Positions 20,533 through 30,409 of a stretch of DNA of 64,000 nt are shown piece by piece (positions within the stretch are counted from its first letter, which is position 1; each line of letters opens with the position of its first letter). The DNA is from Diplodia intermedia (taxonomy: Eukaryota > Ascomycota > Dothideomycetes > Botryosphaeriales > Botryosphaeriaceae). The position numbers were made by a program, and so were the translations under genes. The stretch lies in NCBI GenBank assembly GCA_021495925.1, contig JAKEKT010000074.1, positions 114,017 through 178,016 of the forward strand, read 5' to 3'. Under the pieces are notes generated by a model, which did not search any database, was not told where the DNA came from, and worked only from the letters and a program-made list of their open reading frames with translations.

Positions 20533-21668
20533 CGCTGGCTGATACACCCAGGTTCGGCATAGTCATCAACAAGAAGACGGGAAGGGAGCAACGCAGTCCA
20601 CGCCCATGACCTGTTCTATGATCATGGGGCTAGTGCCGCTGCATGCTCGGCTGACACTCAGCCAGTCCTCAGACACGCAGCCTGCCATTCCGAAGCCCGC
20701 CCGGCTAGCGTCGATAGCGATCCATTAAATCTACCGTGTCCGCGCAGCAGATTAGCCTTGACATGCGCCTCGGCTTTGATGTAGAACATTGGCCGATAGG
20801 AGGCGGGGAATCCTAACGACAAAGCAAGGCTTTATTGGGTGCGGGACTGTAGCTGCAAGATGGATCTGGGAAACAATTGTGAATTGTGGCACAGAGCAGA
20901 GGAATGCTCGGTCATCGGCGCTTTCATGTGGCGGCGCATTTCAATCCCTGTACAGCAGATCTCCCGCTCTGAACCCGGCGAGCCGAGTCGAAATGTCTCC
21001 CGACAAGGCTCTTCATTTGGCGTGCAGTGCAAAGCTTTGTGTTGATCTTGGATCAGCAATGCATGGTGCTCTTATTTCTCAATTCTCCCAGATTTCCCAA
21101 CTTATTCCAAATCGAAATGTAATTATGCATGTGTTTTCAATCAACCCTAACCATTTACAAATATTTTCATTGTTTCACAGTCGAATTCGCGCTACTCGGA
21201 GTTATGTTGCGGTTATCATTTGAGTGCCGAGGAAGGGCTGACCAGAGATTGATTACACTATCACGGAGCGAGGGAGCCGACAACGGGGTGAGGTCAGCGC
21301 GATTGGGTAGAATGGTGCGATGTGAAGACGATTGGCCAGGACTGTGCCTCGGCAAGCTCCAGCTGACGGTCGGAGTCAAAAGATGACTGCTGCGCATTTC
21401 TCTTCCCTTTGACCGTTCCTACCGGCGTCATCCCAATTGTACTAAAATCCCAAAAGCGGCTTTGCATCGCCAGAACAAGGGGAGCTAAGATTAGCACCTT
21501 GGTGGCCGCAGCCAATCGCATCGGGCAAGCGAGCCGAGGCCCAGCCCAAGCCTCTTCGGCGGACCTCCGACCTCAACGACAACGCGCCAGAAAAAGAAGG
21601 CCCGCCCACCGCCTTTCCTGAGCCTCTTTTTTCCCGGGCCCCCCTGACACGCTCACTACTACGCCCGT
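20533..21668. other. Intergenic region
   Basis: No gene seen. It contains the 3' region of the IMPACT gene and the promoter region of the thioesterase gene; an AT-richer part lies near 21050-21200. Confidence 0.5.
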
Positions 21669-22874
21669 ATGTCGATCCGGACCCTTTCGCCAGCCTGGGC
21701 GGCGCGCCCCAGCCGGACTGCGCTCCTCCGGCCCGCCGCACTACAAAACGCTGCCTTCGTCGCCGCCCGCGCTCCTGTCAATTGCTCGCCGCCCGTCCTC
21801 CGCTCCCTCCAGCACCGAAGACTGCAGTCCACCATCGCCGGTACGTCCCCATGAACCAGGGAAAAAACATTTCCATCCCGAGTCGAGTCTAACCCACGGG
21901 CCCCTGCAGAATCACCACCACCACCAACAACAACAACCACGCCCACCACCGCCGCCGCCGACGCAGCCGCACCCGCACCAAACGACGCCCGCCACCACCA
22001 ACAACAACCCCCGCGCCCGCGCTCCCTCCCCGTCCGCATCCTCCGCGCCACCCTCCTCGCCGCGCTCTCCTTCACGCTCGGCTTCGCCATGTCCGCCGCG
22101 CCCGCCGCGCCCGTCGTCGACGACGTGCTCTCACCGCCGACCGACACCGAGACGCTCGCCCTGTGGCAGCCGGCGCCGGGCACGCGCGCGGCCGAGATCG
22201 AAGCGCAGCTGCAGTCGCACCCGGGCGTCGCGGCCCTGCGCGCCGACGCCGCCCTCGCCGAGTCGCGGCCGCACATGCGCATCCCGGCATCCCTCCGCGC
22301 CAACAACCTGACCTCGGGCACGCTGCTCGGGGACGACGAGCTCGTGGTGCCGGCGCTGGCGTTCGCGGCGGCCGACGGGAGCAGGATGGTGAGCGTGCAT
22401 TATGTTGGCCCTGCGCTCTGTGGGCACCCGGGCGTCGTGCATGGCGGGTTGCTGGCGACGCTGTTGGATGAGGGGCTCGCGCGGTGCTGCTTCCCGGCGC
22501 TGCCGAATAAGATCGGCATGACGGCGAGTTTGACGATTAATTACAAGGCGCCGTGCCGGGCGGGCCAGTTCATCGTGCTGCGCGCGGAGACGACCAAGGT
22601 GGAGGGCAGGAAGGCGTGGGTGAAGGGTAGGCTGGAGACGTTGGTCGATGAGGCGGCGGGCGAGACGCCGTTGGTGTTGGATGAGGCTGAGGCGCTGTTT
22701 ATCGAGCCGAGGCAGGCTGCGGTGAGTTTTTTTTTTTTTTTTTTTTTGCCTTCTTCCTTACTCTGTTTTCTCCCCTCTCTCCCCCCCGGTTCTTGGACGA
22801 CATTTTTTTCTTCTTGCTGACGTTGGCTATTCTCTCTGCAGTCGATGGCCAAGCTCTACAACCCCAACCCGTAG
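21669..22874 (+). CDS. Mitochondrial hotdog-fold thioesterase (THEM4-like)
   Basis: 338 aa in three exons: 21669-21840, 21910-22721 and 22842-22874. The last exon encodes only ten residues plus TAG (SMAKLYNPNP). The N-terminus is Arg/Ala/Ser-rich with few acidic residues (MSIRTLSPAWAARPSRTALLRP), as in a mitochondrial presequence. A Pro/Thr-rich stretch and a short membrane-spanning segment (LRATLLAALSFTLGFAM) follow. The catalytic hotdog domain occupies about residues 170-320, with the HGG motif (VHGGLLATLLDEGLARC) and a strand ASLTINYKAPCRAGQFIVLR, as in the 4HBT/THEM4 acyl-CoA thioesterase group. Likely tethered to the mitochondrial inner membrane and hydrolysing acyl-CoA (inference). Intron 2 contains a run of 21 T (22727-22747). 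Confidence 0.85.
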
Positions 22875-23258
22875 ACGAACCGGATGCCAGGGTCCCCGGA
22901 CTGTTTTTTTTCTTCTCCACTGTTGATTATAGATTTTGGAGACATACATCGCGTCTGTCGGTACTTACGATCTATTACGATGTATTGGGTTACGGAGTAG
23001 CCGCTGGTTGAGAGCGACTGGAAGTTGTTCGTCGGACTCCCTCGCGTACAGGGCGTACGAGCAATGCTGCGGTGGTCGCCAAGGAGTCATGGTGGAAAAA
23101 TTTATAGACGGCTTAGGATTAGAGCGGAGAGGGCCCGCCCTATGGACGTATGGCGTGGGAATGCATCACTTGTTAGGAAGCTTCTTTGACATCTGTCATG
23201 GTACCCTGAAGGGTTGAGACTGGAGCAATTAACAATTTGTCAGTAAGTCCTCATTTTG
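22875..23258. other. Intergenic region
   Basis: AT-richer spacer between the thioesterase and the leftward phosphorylase relic. No gene or clear element seen. Confidence 0.5.
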
Positions 23259-24307
23259 CTAAGCCAAGTATGGACTAAGTCTTCTTATCCAAATCAAAGC
23301 AACGACGGCTCTCTCTTCGCGGCGAACGCTGTCGGCGGAGACATATCCAAGCAACCCTTTAGCAAATGCCGCCGCAGTCGTTGAAGCATAGCGCTGCCAA
23401 TGATCATTCTTGTGAGAGTCTGAATAATCTGAGATCCCGCGGATGACAATGCAAGGAAAATTGCTCATGAGGCCGGCAGCCTCCATCTCGTAACATAGAC
23501 AGTCAGCCTGAATGTGTTGAAGAAGCTCCTCCCATGGTGAAGCATCCTTGACCAAGGTGTTTCCGGATGCAATCACGCCGTAGTGAATAACAAGACTTCC
23601 GTCTCTCTTTAAACTCCTTTGACTTCCTGACCGCTTGTGCAACCACTGCAACCGGGTCCTTCTACGTGCACATAACCGGGCAAGAACAGTCGGTCTTTTG
23701 ACTGGCCAGGATACTTGTAAATAGACTTATTGCGACGGGACTCGAACATGAATGGCTTGCGCTCCTCCATTTCCTGCAAGTACTCGCTCACCCGAGAAGG
23801 TTCTAACTCATGCCGGGCCTGTAGACTTGATAGGGCATGGAGCAGGACCTCAGGCGGGGAGTCGAGGAAATCTTTGCGCTCATGGACCCCGCCTGCCCTG
23901 GCCTTGAAAAGGTCGTACTGAATGACACCTCCTGTGCTGCCGCTCGGCTGGCTGACGACAATACCACGGAGCCGAATATCGTGCCTGTTGTCAGGAACAG
24001 CACCGCCGGTTCCAACGAGAAGACCGAATCGTATGTCTGGGAAGGATCGCGACATTGATATTGTGCTGGACATTGTGGGCGTAGTGCCGTGGAAACCCGC
24101 TTTGAGGGAGGCGAATACGATGTTATGGTCTCCGATTCTGCCCCAAGTGTAGGCGTTGGGGTCTACATTGGGTCACCCGAACTCGGCAGGTCTGCTGTGC
24201 TCTTCGTCAAAAACAGCAATTGCCGCTGCGCGTTCAATGGGGAGAGGCGCGATCCATCCCACAGTGTAACGAGGATGACTCCTCGAGGAATTTGAAGCTT
24301 CTACCAT
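23259..24307 (-). pseudogene. Nucleoside-phosphorylase-type (PNP_UDP) domain relic of an NLR-like gene
   Basis: Minus-strand sequence matches the N-terminal phosphorylase-superfamily domain that many fungal NACHT/ankyrin NLR proteins carry: YTVGWIAPLPIERAAAIAVF after the ATG at 24307, then AYTWGRIGDHNIVFASL, FGLLVGTGGAVP, HDIRLRGIVVSQPSG, and at the end HYGVIASGNTLVKDAS, CYEMEAAGLMSNFPCIVIRG and SDSHKNDHWQRYASTTAAAF. Two lesions break it: an in-frame TGA at 24175-24173 between the first strand and the DPNAYTWG segment, and a frameshift near 23610-23650 before IHYGVIASG. No intron would remove either. Downstream NACHT and repeat domains are absent; the frame stops at 23259. The domain order otherwise agrees with the family, so this is an old gene inactivated by point lesions. 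Confidence 0.82.
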
Positions 24308-24755
24308 GGAGACAGCAGAGCGAGGAGCCTCAAAGTTGTAAAAAAAATGAGGTAGGAATGCTGTGGCGGCTTGTGGGAGCGGCTTGTGGTAATTTTGCTT
24401 ACTTTGGTAGCGTGAAGCTGAAGACTCCAAGTCTTGCACTCGAGTGGAGGGAGCTGACCGCATAGATAAATGCCAAAGTAGCATGGACATTGAGTCCATG
24501 GTGTGGCTGGCTTAGTGTCAGCGAAGCATGCGGTGTGACTGTTCTTGACCAATGAGTATTTTTCCGTCGTGAGCGTGAACTTGTTCTTTGTATCTGCCCC
24601 CTGGAACCCCGCGAAGTATTCTGTTTCATGGGACTCCAAACGATCCAACGGTCTCACTGGTCATCACATGCAGATCATTTACGTCGGGACATTTGACTCA
24701 CATTCGCGGAAACTTTCTTCAATTGCTTGTAGAGGTGGCTTCAATTTGCTATAAA
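24308..24755. other. Intergenic region
   Basis: Upstream sequence of the leftward phosphorylase relic and 3' region of the leftward arrestin gene. No separate gene seen. Confidence 0.45.
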
Positions 24756-25973
24756 CTACCCCAGCCGCTGCGACATGACAATGATGGGCCCCCTGACATG
24801 CAGTGTGGAATGCCTTTTTCCATTGTAGAGGTAGGCTTTGATAAAAATTGAATGCGTCCTCGAGATATCGAAGGTTTTGACATCGGGCTGGAGGGAGGCT
24901 TCCACCGTCAACAGTTTCCGAAATAAGGATGCAGTCCCTTCCTTCTCCAGACTGGTTGGACCAGTTGTCTCCAAGTGCACTACTTGCTTGCCGAGGGTGA
25001 AAGAGAATCCCAGCCAGATACAAGGGCTGCGTAAGAGTCCTTTTGACCCCAAAACTGAAGTCTTCTCCTTGATGATCACCGTGAGATTTTTGAGCTCAAC
25101 CGGGGGAGTTGAGGCTTTCTTGGGCGTCAGGAGGATTGTGATGGGGAACTGCCGGCCTGGAATGATTGTTTTCGGTATGAAAATCATCGGCGCATGGTGA
25201 AGCACTCGGCTTAGGTGGTGACGGGTTGCAGGTGGAACCGCTTGCTGCTCCATCCATTGGTCGACTCTCACGGCCTGCCGCTGTTCGTACACCTTCCGGT
25301 CCGTACAGGTCACACAGGCAGAGATGCCATAGTCCACCCGGGCCGTATTGCCATAGGAGTCTTGGTGGAAAACGGTAGGAGGAAGCCAATGGCGCTGAAT
25401 GGCAAACTTATGAGAGCTTCGTCGGCGGCCGTGCCTTCCGGTCGTATCGGTGAGAAGAGGGACTCTGAACTGAAACGGCCAGTATGCAACCGGACCCTTC
25501 ACCTGACGTGTAATAAGTGACTCCTGGAAGTCGATCAGTTGGTTGTGCATGCTGAGGGAAAGACGCTTCGGTGCGCTGGGTTTGCGCTTCCAGGGAAAGA
25601 CTTCGGTCTGCGAGGTGCCGATGAAGGATACCTCGACGGATTCGATTAGTTCAAGCGCAATCGACGTCTCAACACGCCCTCTGATGGTGTCGCCGGAACT
25701 GTACGGGCGCTCAGGGCCGCTGATGGTGATGCGCAGAGGTTCATGTCGGCGAGGAGTGTCTGTAGGAGTAAACGGAGTCGCAGTCATGCTAGGTGTGACT
25801 TGAAGGAACGGGGACGCATCCGTGCGAGGAGTAGCCACATAAGGCGTAGCAAAGCCAGTACGAGGAGTAGGCATGCCAGTAGCCATGCCACTGCGAGGGG
25901 TAGCGAGGCCAGCGCGGGGAGTGTGAGGAGTAGCCATGCCAGCGCGATGATTAGCCATGTAAGAAGTAGCCAT
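24756..25973 (-). CDS. Arrestin-domain protein
   Basis: 405 aa from ATG 25973. The frame is open further upstream to 26186 but has no ATG there, so an upstream exon cannot be excluded. Residues 1-75 contain a degenerate repeat of MATP/ATPR units, including GMATPHTPRAGLATPRSGMA. The arrestin N domain begins near residue 80 (LRITISGPERPYSSGDTIRG) and continues with ELIESVEVSFIGTSQTEVFPW. The C-terminal half has WPFQFRVPL, HQDSYGNTARVDYGISACVT and a second beta-sandwich (FIPKTIIPGRQFPITILLTP). Fungal arrestin-related proteins act as adaptors for ubiquitin ligases in endocytosis of plasma-membrane transporters or as pH-signalling factors; no PPxY motif is obvious, so this role is only family-based. 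No intron. Confidence 0.8.
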   Translation of the reverse strand: MATSYMANHRAGMATPHTPRAGLATPRSGMATGMPTPRTGFATPYVATPRTDASPFLQVTPSMTATPFTPTDTPRRHEPLRITISGPERPYSSGDTIRGRVETSIALELIESVEVSFIGTSQTEVFPWKRKPSAPKRLSLSMHNQLIDFQESLITRQVKGPVAYWPFQFRVPLLTDTTGRHGRRRSSHKFAIQRHWLPPTVFHQDSYGNTARVDYGISACVTCTDRKVYEQRQAVRVDQWMEQQAVPPATRHHLSRVLHHAPMIFIPKTIIPGRQFPITILLTPKKASTPPVELKNLTVIIKEKTSVLGSKGLLRSPCIWLGFSFTLGKQVVHLETTGPTSLEKEGTASLFRKLLTVEASLQPDVKTFDISRTHSIFIKAYLYNGKRHSTLHVRGPIIVMSQRLG

Positions 25974-26579
25974 ACCAGGCGATATGAATGCAGCGGTGAG
26001 CGGGGACGGAGTGGGAAGGGACGGAGTGGGAAGAGTTTGGAGCGGAGCCGGGGGAGAGGGAAGCCGAGAAGACTTGAGAAGGCAGGAGCCACCGACGACG
26101 CTGCCATTCTTCGTGCATGGGCAATTGGACCCAATATCTGGACGTAGATGCAAGCCTCGATCGAATGAGCGAGAGATTGGATTCAATCACCTAGCTAGAC
26201 AAGTATGGTGCAATAGCGGACGGGCTGAATTCTTCTGCCACCCACCATGGTAGGTGGCAAAAGATGGGAGCCTCCCCACGTCTGGGTTGCAAAGACATTG
26301 CACCCCTTTATGTGTGTAGTTGAATCCAACGGCCGGACGTAGATAAGTGTTAAGTAGTCGGGTGTGCACGGCCCACATGTGTCGCGAGCCCTGGCGCGTC
26401 ACCAGCGCGCGCATTTCTGATCTTCACCCACCTCGAGCTCTTCCCCACCACGACACCGCCCTGTGCTGCCTTTTTCCACGCCGTCCCTCCACCACACGAT
26501 ACGCCCGCCTCCACCCCCTCGGCTCCCGCGCAAATCTCTCCTCGCCCTCAGCCAATTCGAGCTCCGTCCCACAAACAAA
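25974..26579. other. Divergent intergenic region
   Basis: Shared upstream region of the leftward arrestin gene and the rightward histone-fold gene. 25974-26186 stays open in the arrestin frame and could belong to a 5' exon. The rest is GC-rich with a pyrimidine-rich leader before 26580. Confidence 0.45.
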
Positions 26580-27718
26580 ATGCCCGCGCGCAAGAGCACC
26601 GCCTCGGCCGCCGACGAGGACACTGGCCTCAGCGTCGAGGTTCGCCTACCCTTGGCCGCCCTGCTTCTGTCCCGCCTGCAGCTTCTGACGCGCCGCAGGA
26701 TCTCAATCTCCCCAAGACCATGGTCAACCGCCTGGCCAAAGGCGCCCTTCCCCCGAACTTCAACGTCCAAAGCGTCGCTCAATCCGCCGTCTCCAAGAGC
26801 GCAACCGTCTTCGTGAACTACCTTACCGCCCAGTACGTCTCCGACACCCCCCGCCCATCGCGCCCGATGCACCGCGACCCTCCCACACTCCCCCCGCTGA
26901 CCACCGCGCCCCCTCTACAGTGCCAGCGACATCGCCGCCCGCCAGAACAAGAAGACCATCCAGCCCAAAGATGTGCTGGACGCGCTCAAGGAGCTCGAGT
27001 TCGACATGTTCATCGACCGCACCAACAACGAGCTGAACAGTACGTTCTCCCCCTCACCTCTCTCTGCAATCTCTCCGCCCACCGCCGCCCCAGCCTTTCC
27101 CAGACAGCGCACACCCCTCCCCCCCAATCTCCTTCTTCCCCAGATCTAACGCCCGCGCCCCACCCCCCAACAGAATACCAAGAAATCCAATGCACGAAGC
27201 GCAACACGTACCGCCGCCGCGTCAAGGACGAAAAGCGCGCCGCCGAGGGCGGCACCGCCGCCGCCGCCGGTGCCGGCAACCCCGATGACGACAACGACAC
27301 CAGCGCCCTCTCGCTGGCAGCGGCAGCCGGCAACAACAACAACAACAACAACAACCCCACCGCCGCCGGTGGCAGCGCCGTCGCAACCATCGCGTCCGCC
27401 AACGGCGGCGGCGGCGGCGGCGGCGGCCACCACCAGCCCGCGCTCGATGCGAATGGCGAGCCGGTGGCGAAGAAGGCGCGGGTGGGGGATGTGGATGGGG
27501 GCGATCACGATATGGACGAGGACGAGGGAGAAGACGAGGAGGGAGAAGAGGAAGAAGAGGAAGAGGAGCCGGAGGACGAGGAGGAGGAGGAAGAAGAAGA
27601 AGAAGACGAGGAGGAGGATGAGGAGGGCGAGGGCAAGGGGGAGCAGGAGGATTTGTTGGAGGAGAAGGCGGCGAGGGAGGACGAGGACGAGGCGTTGGAT
27701 GGGGAGGAGAGCGATTAG
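26580..27718 (+). CDS. DPB4: DNA polymerase epsilon / chromatin-accessibility histone-fold subunit, DPB4-like
   Basis: 285 aa from four exons: 26580-26639, 26699-26832, 26921-27039 and 27174-27718. All introns are GT...AG and the phases agree. The histone fold covers residues about 21-110: DLNLPKTMVNRLAKGALPP, VQSVAQSAVSKSATVFVNYL, ASDIAARQNKKTIQPKDVLD and ALKELEFDMFIDRTNNEL, the pattern of DPB4/POLE3 and NF-YB. It pairs with a DPB3-type partner and acts in DNA polymerase epsilon and nucleosome sliding complexes. The second half is low complexity: Ala/Asn runs, a Gly run and a very acidic tail (Asp/Glu nearly uninterrupted from about residue 205). The first intron begins GTTCGC, a weak donor, but has a CTGAC branch site. 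The symbol is by family. Confidence 0.88.
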
Positions 27719-28437
27719 GGTTGGCTGCGAATGGGGATGATGGGGGAACGGAGGCGGTCGTGGTTGGTTGTTGTTAGATGGTTGTGGTGATCAATCACAT
27801 CACGGAGGCATGGGTATTGGCGTTTTTCAGGGATGGGGGCCATGTCATGGTATGCATGGGCTTGCTTGCTTTCTTGCTGCCTTGGCTTTTCTTTCTCCTT
27901 TTTCTTTTACTCGTTCCACGAACATAGGTACGCGGCGCTTTCGGGGTCGGTTGCACACTTTTTTACCCAGGCATACTCTTTCGAGGCGGGATGCTTGTCT
28001 CAAAGGACAACGCCATGCCCACCTCGATCTGGCACGAATGAAAGACGAACATGAGAGCCACGACTGTGGTGCTTGAAGATATGTATCTTGTGTACGGCCT
28101 TTCGCCGCATCCGAGCATGAATGTGCTTGCTTACGACTCTGTATCCCAACCCTCGCCATTCGCCAGCAATGTATGCAAAAAGGACCGGTCAGTCAGTCAG
28201 TCAGTCAGGCCGCCCCGGGCCCCTAACGCTATCATCATAAAACCTCAGCCATTTCCCTTCCCCTTTTCCATGCTCTGAAACCCAGCAGTTCGTTTTCTTT
28301 TTCTTTTTTTTTTTGCCTCGTTGTCGCATATCATCACATCATTCCCGTGTATCCCGTTTCGAAACGAAGGAGATGAGGAGGGAGGAGGAAGGAGGAAGGA
28401 GGCAGACAGACAGGCAAGCAACCTCTCTCTCTACGTC
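27719..28437. other. Intergenic region with short repeat
   Basis: 3' regions of the convergent histone-fold gene and the leftward low-complexity gene. A (GTCA)n microsatellite occupies about 28188-28208 and T-rich runs occur near 28295-28316. No gene seen. Confidence 0.5.
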
Positions 28438-29855
28438 TCAACCCAGCGGCGGCCTCGCGAGCGGATCGCCATATCTGCCCCTCACCATCCTCTCGCGATC
28501 CACCAGCCCCTCCTCGGCCTTCAGCCACTCCTCGGCCGCCTTCTTGTTCTTCCACGCGTACCCGGGCGCGTCCGCCTCGCGCTCCCACCGGTACCCGCTC
28601 GCCGCATGCACCCCCGGCTGCTGCAGATTCCCCCTCCTGCCGCCGTGGTGCGACGACCCGGCTGCGGAACCGCCGCCGCTGCCATCCACCAACATGCCCT
28701 CCAGCGACGCATCGCCGCCGCCGCGACCGCTGTTGCCGCTGCTGCTTCCGTGCGCCGCCGCCACCGCCGCCGCCGCCGCGCCGAAGCCGCCCGCCAAGGT
28801 CCCTGTAGTGTTCGCGCCGCCGCCGCTGCCGCTTCCTCCTCCCCCGGCGCCGAAGACCACACCCGTCGGCAACACCCTCTTCCCGTTCTCGTTGATCACG
28901 GCGTCGGCGACGGCGCTGGACGCGGCGCGGGCCGCGGCTGCGGCGGCGTTGGCGTTGTCGTTGGTGCCGCCGGTCGGGCCCCCCTGCGACGACGGCGGCG
29001 ACAGTTCCGAGTGGTGGTGGTGGTGCGCGAGTGCCGACGCCGACGTCGTTGGTGTCGAGGGCGGGAGGGCGACGCCGCCGCCGCCTCCTCTTTCTCCAGC
29101 ACCATCGCCGCCGCCGCTACCGCTATTGTTGTTGTTGTCGTTCAAGGCCGTCGGGATGGTGGGGGCTGGGCCCGCTGCCTCGTCCGGGAAGAGCTCGTCG
29201 TCGGAGTTGGCGGCGGCGGCGGAGGCCGAGGCCGAGGCGGGGGATGAGTGCATGGTGGAGTCGCCGTCGGCGTCTGTGTGGGAGCCGGGGAGTTGGTTAG
29301 CGGTGGAGTTTTTGGAGGAAATGACGGTGGTGTGGTGTGCGGTTGGTGAAGGTGGGGTTGGTTGGTTGGTCCCGGTGCCAGCGTTTACTTGCTTGCTGCT
29401 GTCACTGCTGCTGCCCCGAGTGCGGCTGCTGCGAGCGCCGTGACTGAATGGTGCTGTCTGCGCCTGCGCGGCCGCATCCTGCGCCACATCTTGCTTGCTT
29501 GCTTGCTCGCGCCGGGGAGGGGGCGGAGCGGGGGACGTTTTGAACGGTGGGCGAGCGGGGGAAATGAATATATGGATATGAATGTATATGTGATTTGTAT
29601 GGATGCGTGGATGTATGAATGGATGGATGGATGGCGGGGTGATGAGGATGGGGGACGGCACGTACCTGACATGACGGGCGACTGTGTTGAAGACGTCTTG
29701 CTGCGCTTAGCTGGGCGGCGGGTCGAGGCTTCTGCGTCGTCCGCCAGGGTTGCGGTGTCGTCGTCGTGCTTGCTCGAGCTGTTGTTGTCGGCGTGGGTGG
29801 TGGAAGCTGCGGTGGTGGAGGAGGACGGGGCGGGAGTGATGGCGCCGTGGTTCAT
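28438..29855 (-). CDS. Low-complexity nuclear-looking protein with conserved C-terminal motif
   Basis: Unrecognised protein read from ATG 29855. Exon 1 (29855-29666) ends at a GTACGT donor. The second exon enters the frame that runs to 28438, with an acceptor probably near 29454 (exon starting 29453, phase-consistent; other acceptors are possible). The protein begins with a Ser/Thr/Asp-rich stretch including a basic patch (RRPAKRSKTSS) resembling a nuclear localisation signal. Then come Gly/Ala/Ser/Asn runs and an SDDELFPDE acidic motif. The last 50 residues are different: GYRWEREADAPGYAWKNKKA, AAEEWLKAEEGLV and MVRGRYGDPL, rich in Trp/Tyr/charged residues and likely the conserved functional module. 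Family not recognised; about 400 aa depending on splicing. Confidence 0.55.
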
Positions 29856-30409
29856 GGTTGGAGCTGCCCGCGGCTGCTGCTAGTACGGCGGGTTCGGGTT
29901 CGGCGGCGGCGGCAGCTGCTGCTGCGCGCGGTGACGTGCAGGACGGCTGGGCTTGGAGGTGGCGCTTCGATTGGTCGGTTCAAAGCTTTCCCCGCAAATC
30001 GTTGTTCCGGCAGCACTGCGTTCGGGGGTGCACCGCGCGTTATATACCTACTGCCCCGCTGTCTGCACGGGTGCTCTTTGGGTCACGGGTCGTCGCAGTC
30101 GGAAGGTGCTGCCTGGAGTCTCTCGAAACTGCTCTCACTCGGCCGATGGGCGAGCCGTCAATTATAGCTCACCATCAAATCATTTGGACATCTTTTCCGT
30201 TTGGAGCTAGTCCTGTGCTTCCTGGAAGCCTCACTTGTGGAGCCTAGAATTTCTCTCTATGTAATCGAGTGCTGGTGCTTTCACCATTTTAGAGCCTCAG
30301 CAAACCTGCAGTCTGGCAGACAAACGCCTAGAAATATGCCCACTTCGCCAAACGCCCCCAACATGTCCGCCCCATGAAAGGACTTCGTGATCTGCAACCA
30401 TAGCTGTTC
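29856..30409. other. Intergenic region
   Basis: Promoter of the leftward low-complexity gene and the 3' end of the leftward PRP31 gene. A TATATAA box lies on the minus strand at 30046-30040, 185 bp upstream of ATG 29855. No gene seen. Confidence 0.5.

Noticed and set aside
28313..29443. 376-codon plus-strand frame across the minus-strand low-complexity gene
   Set aside because: Its Pro/Ser/Ala/Leu-rich translation mirrors the trinucleotide runs of the opposite gene and has no constrained segment, whereas the minus frame has an ordered C-terminus.
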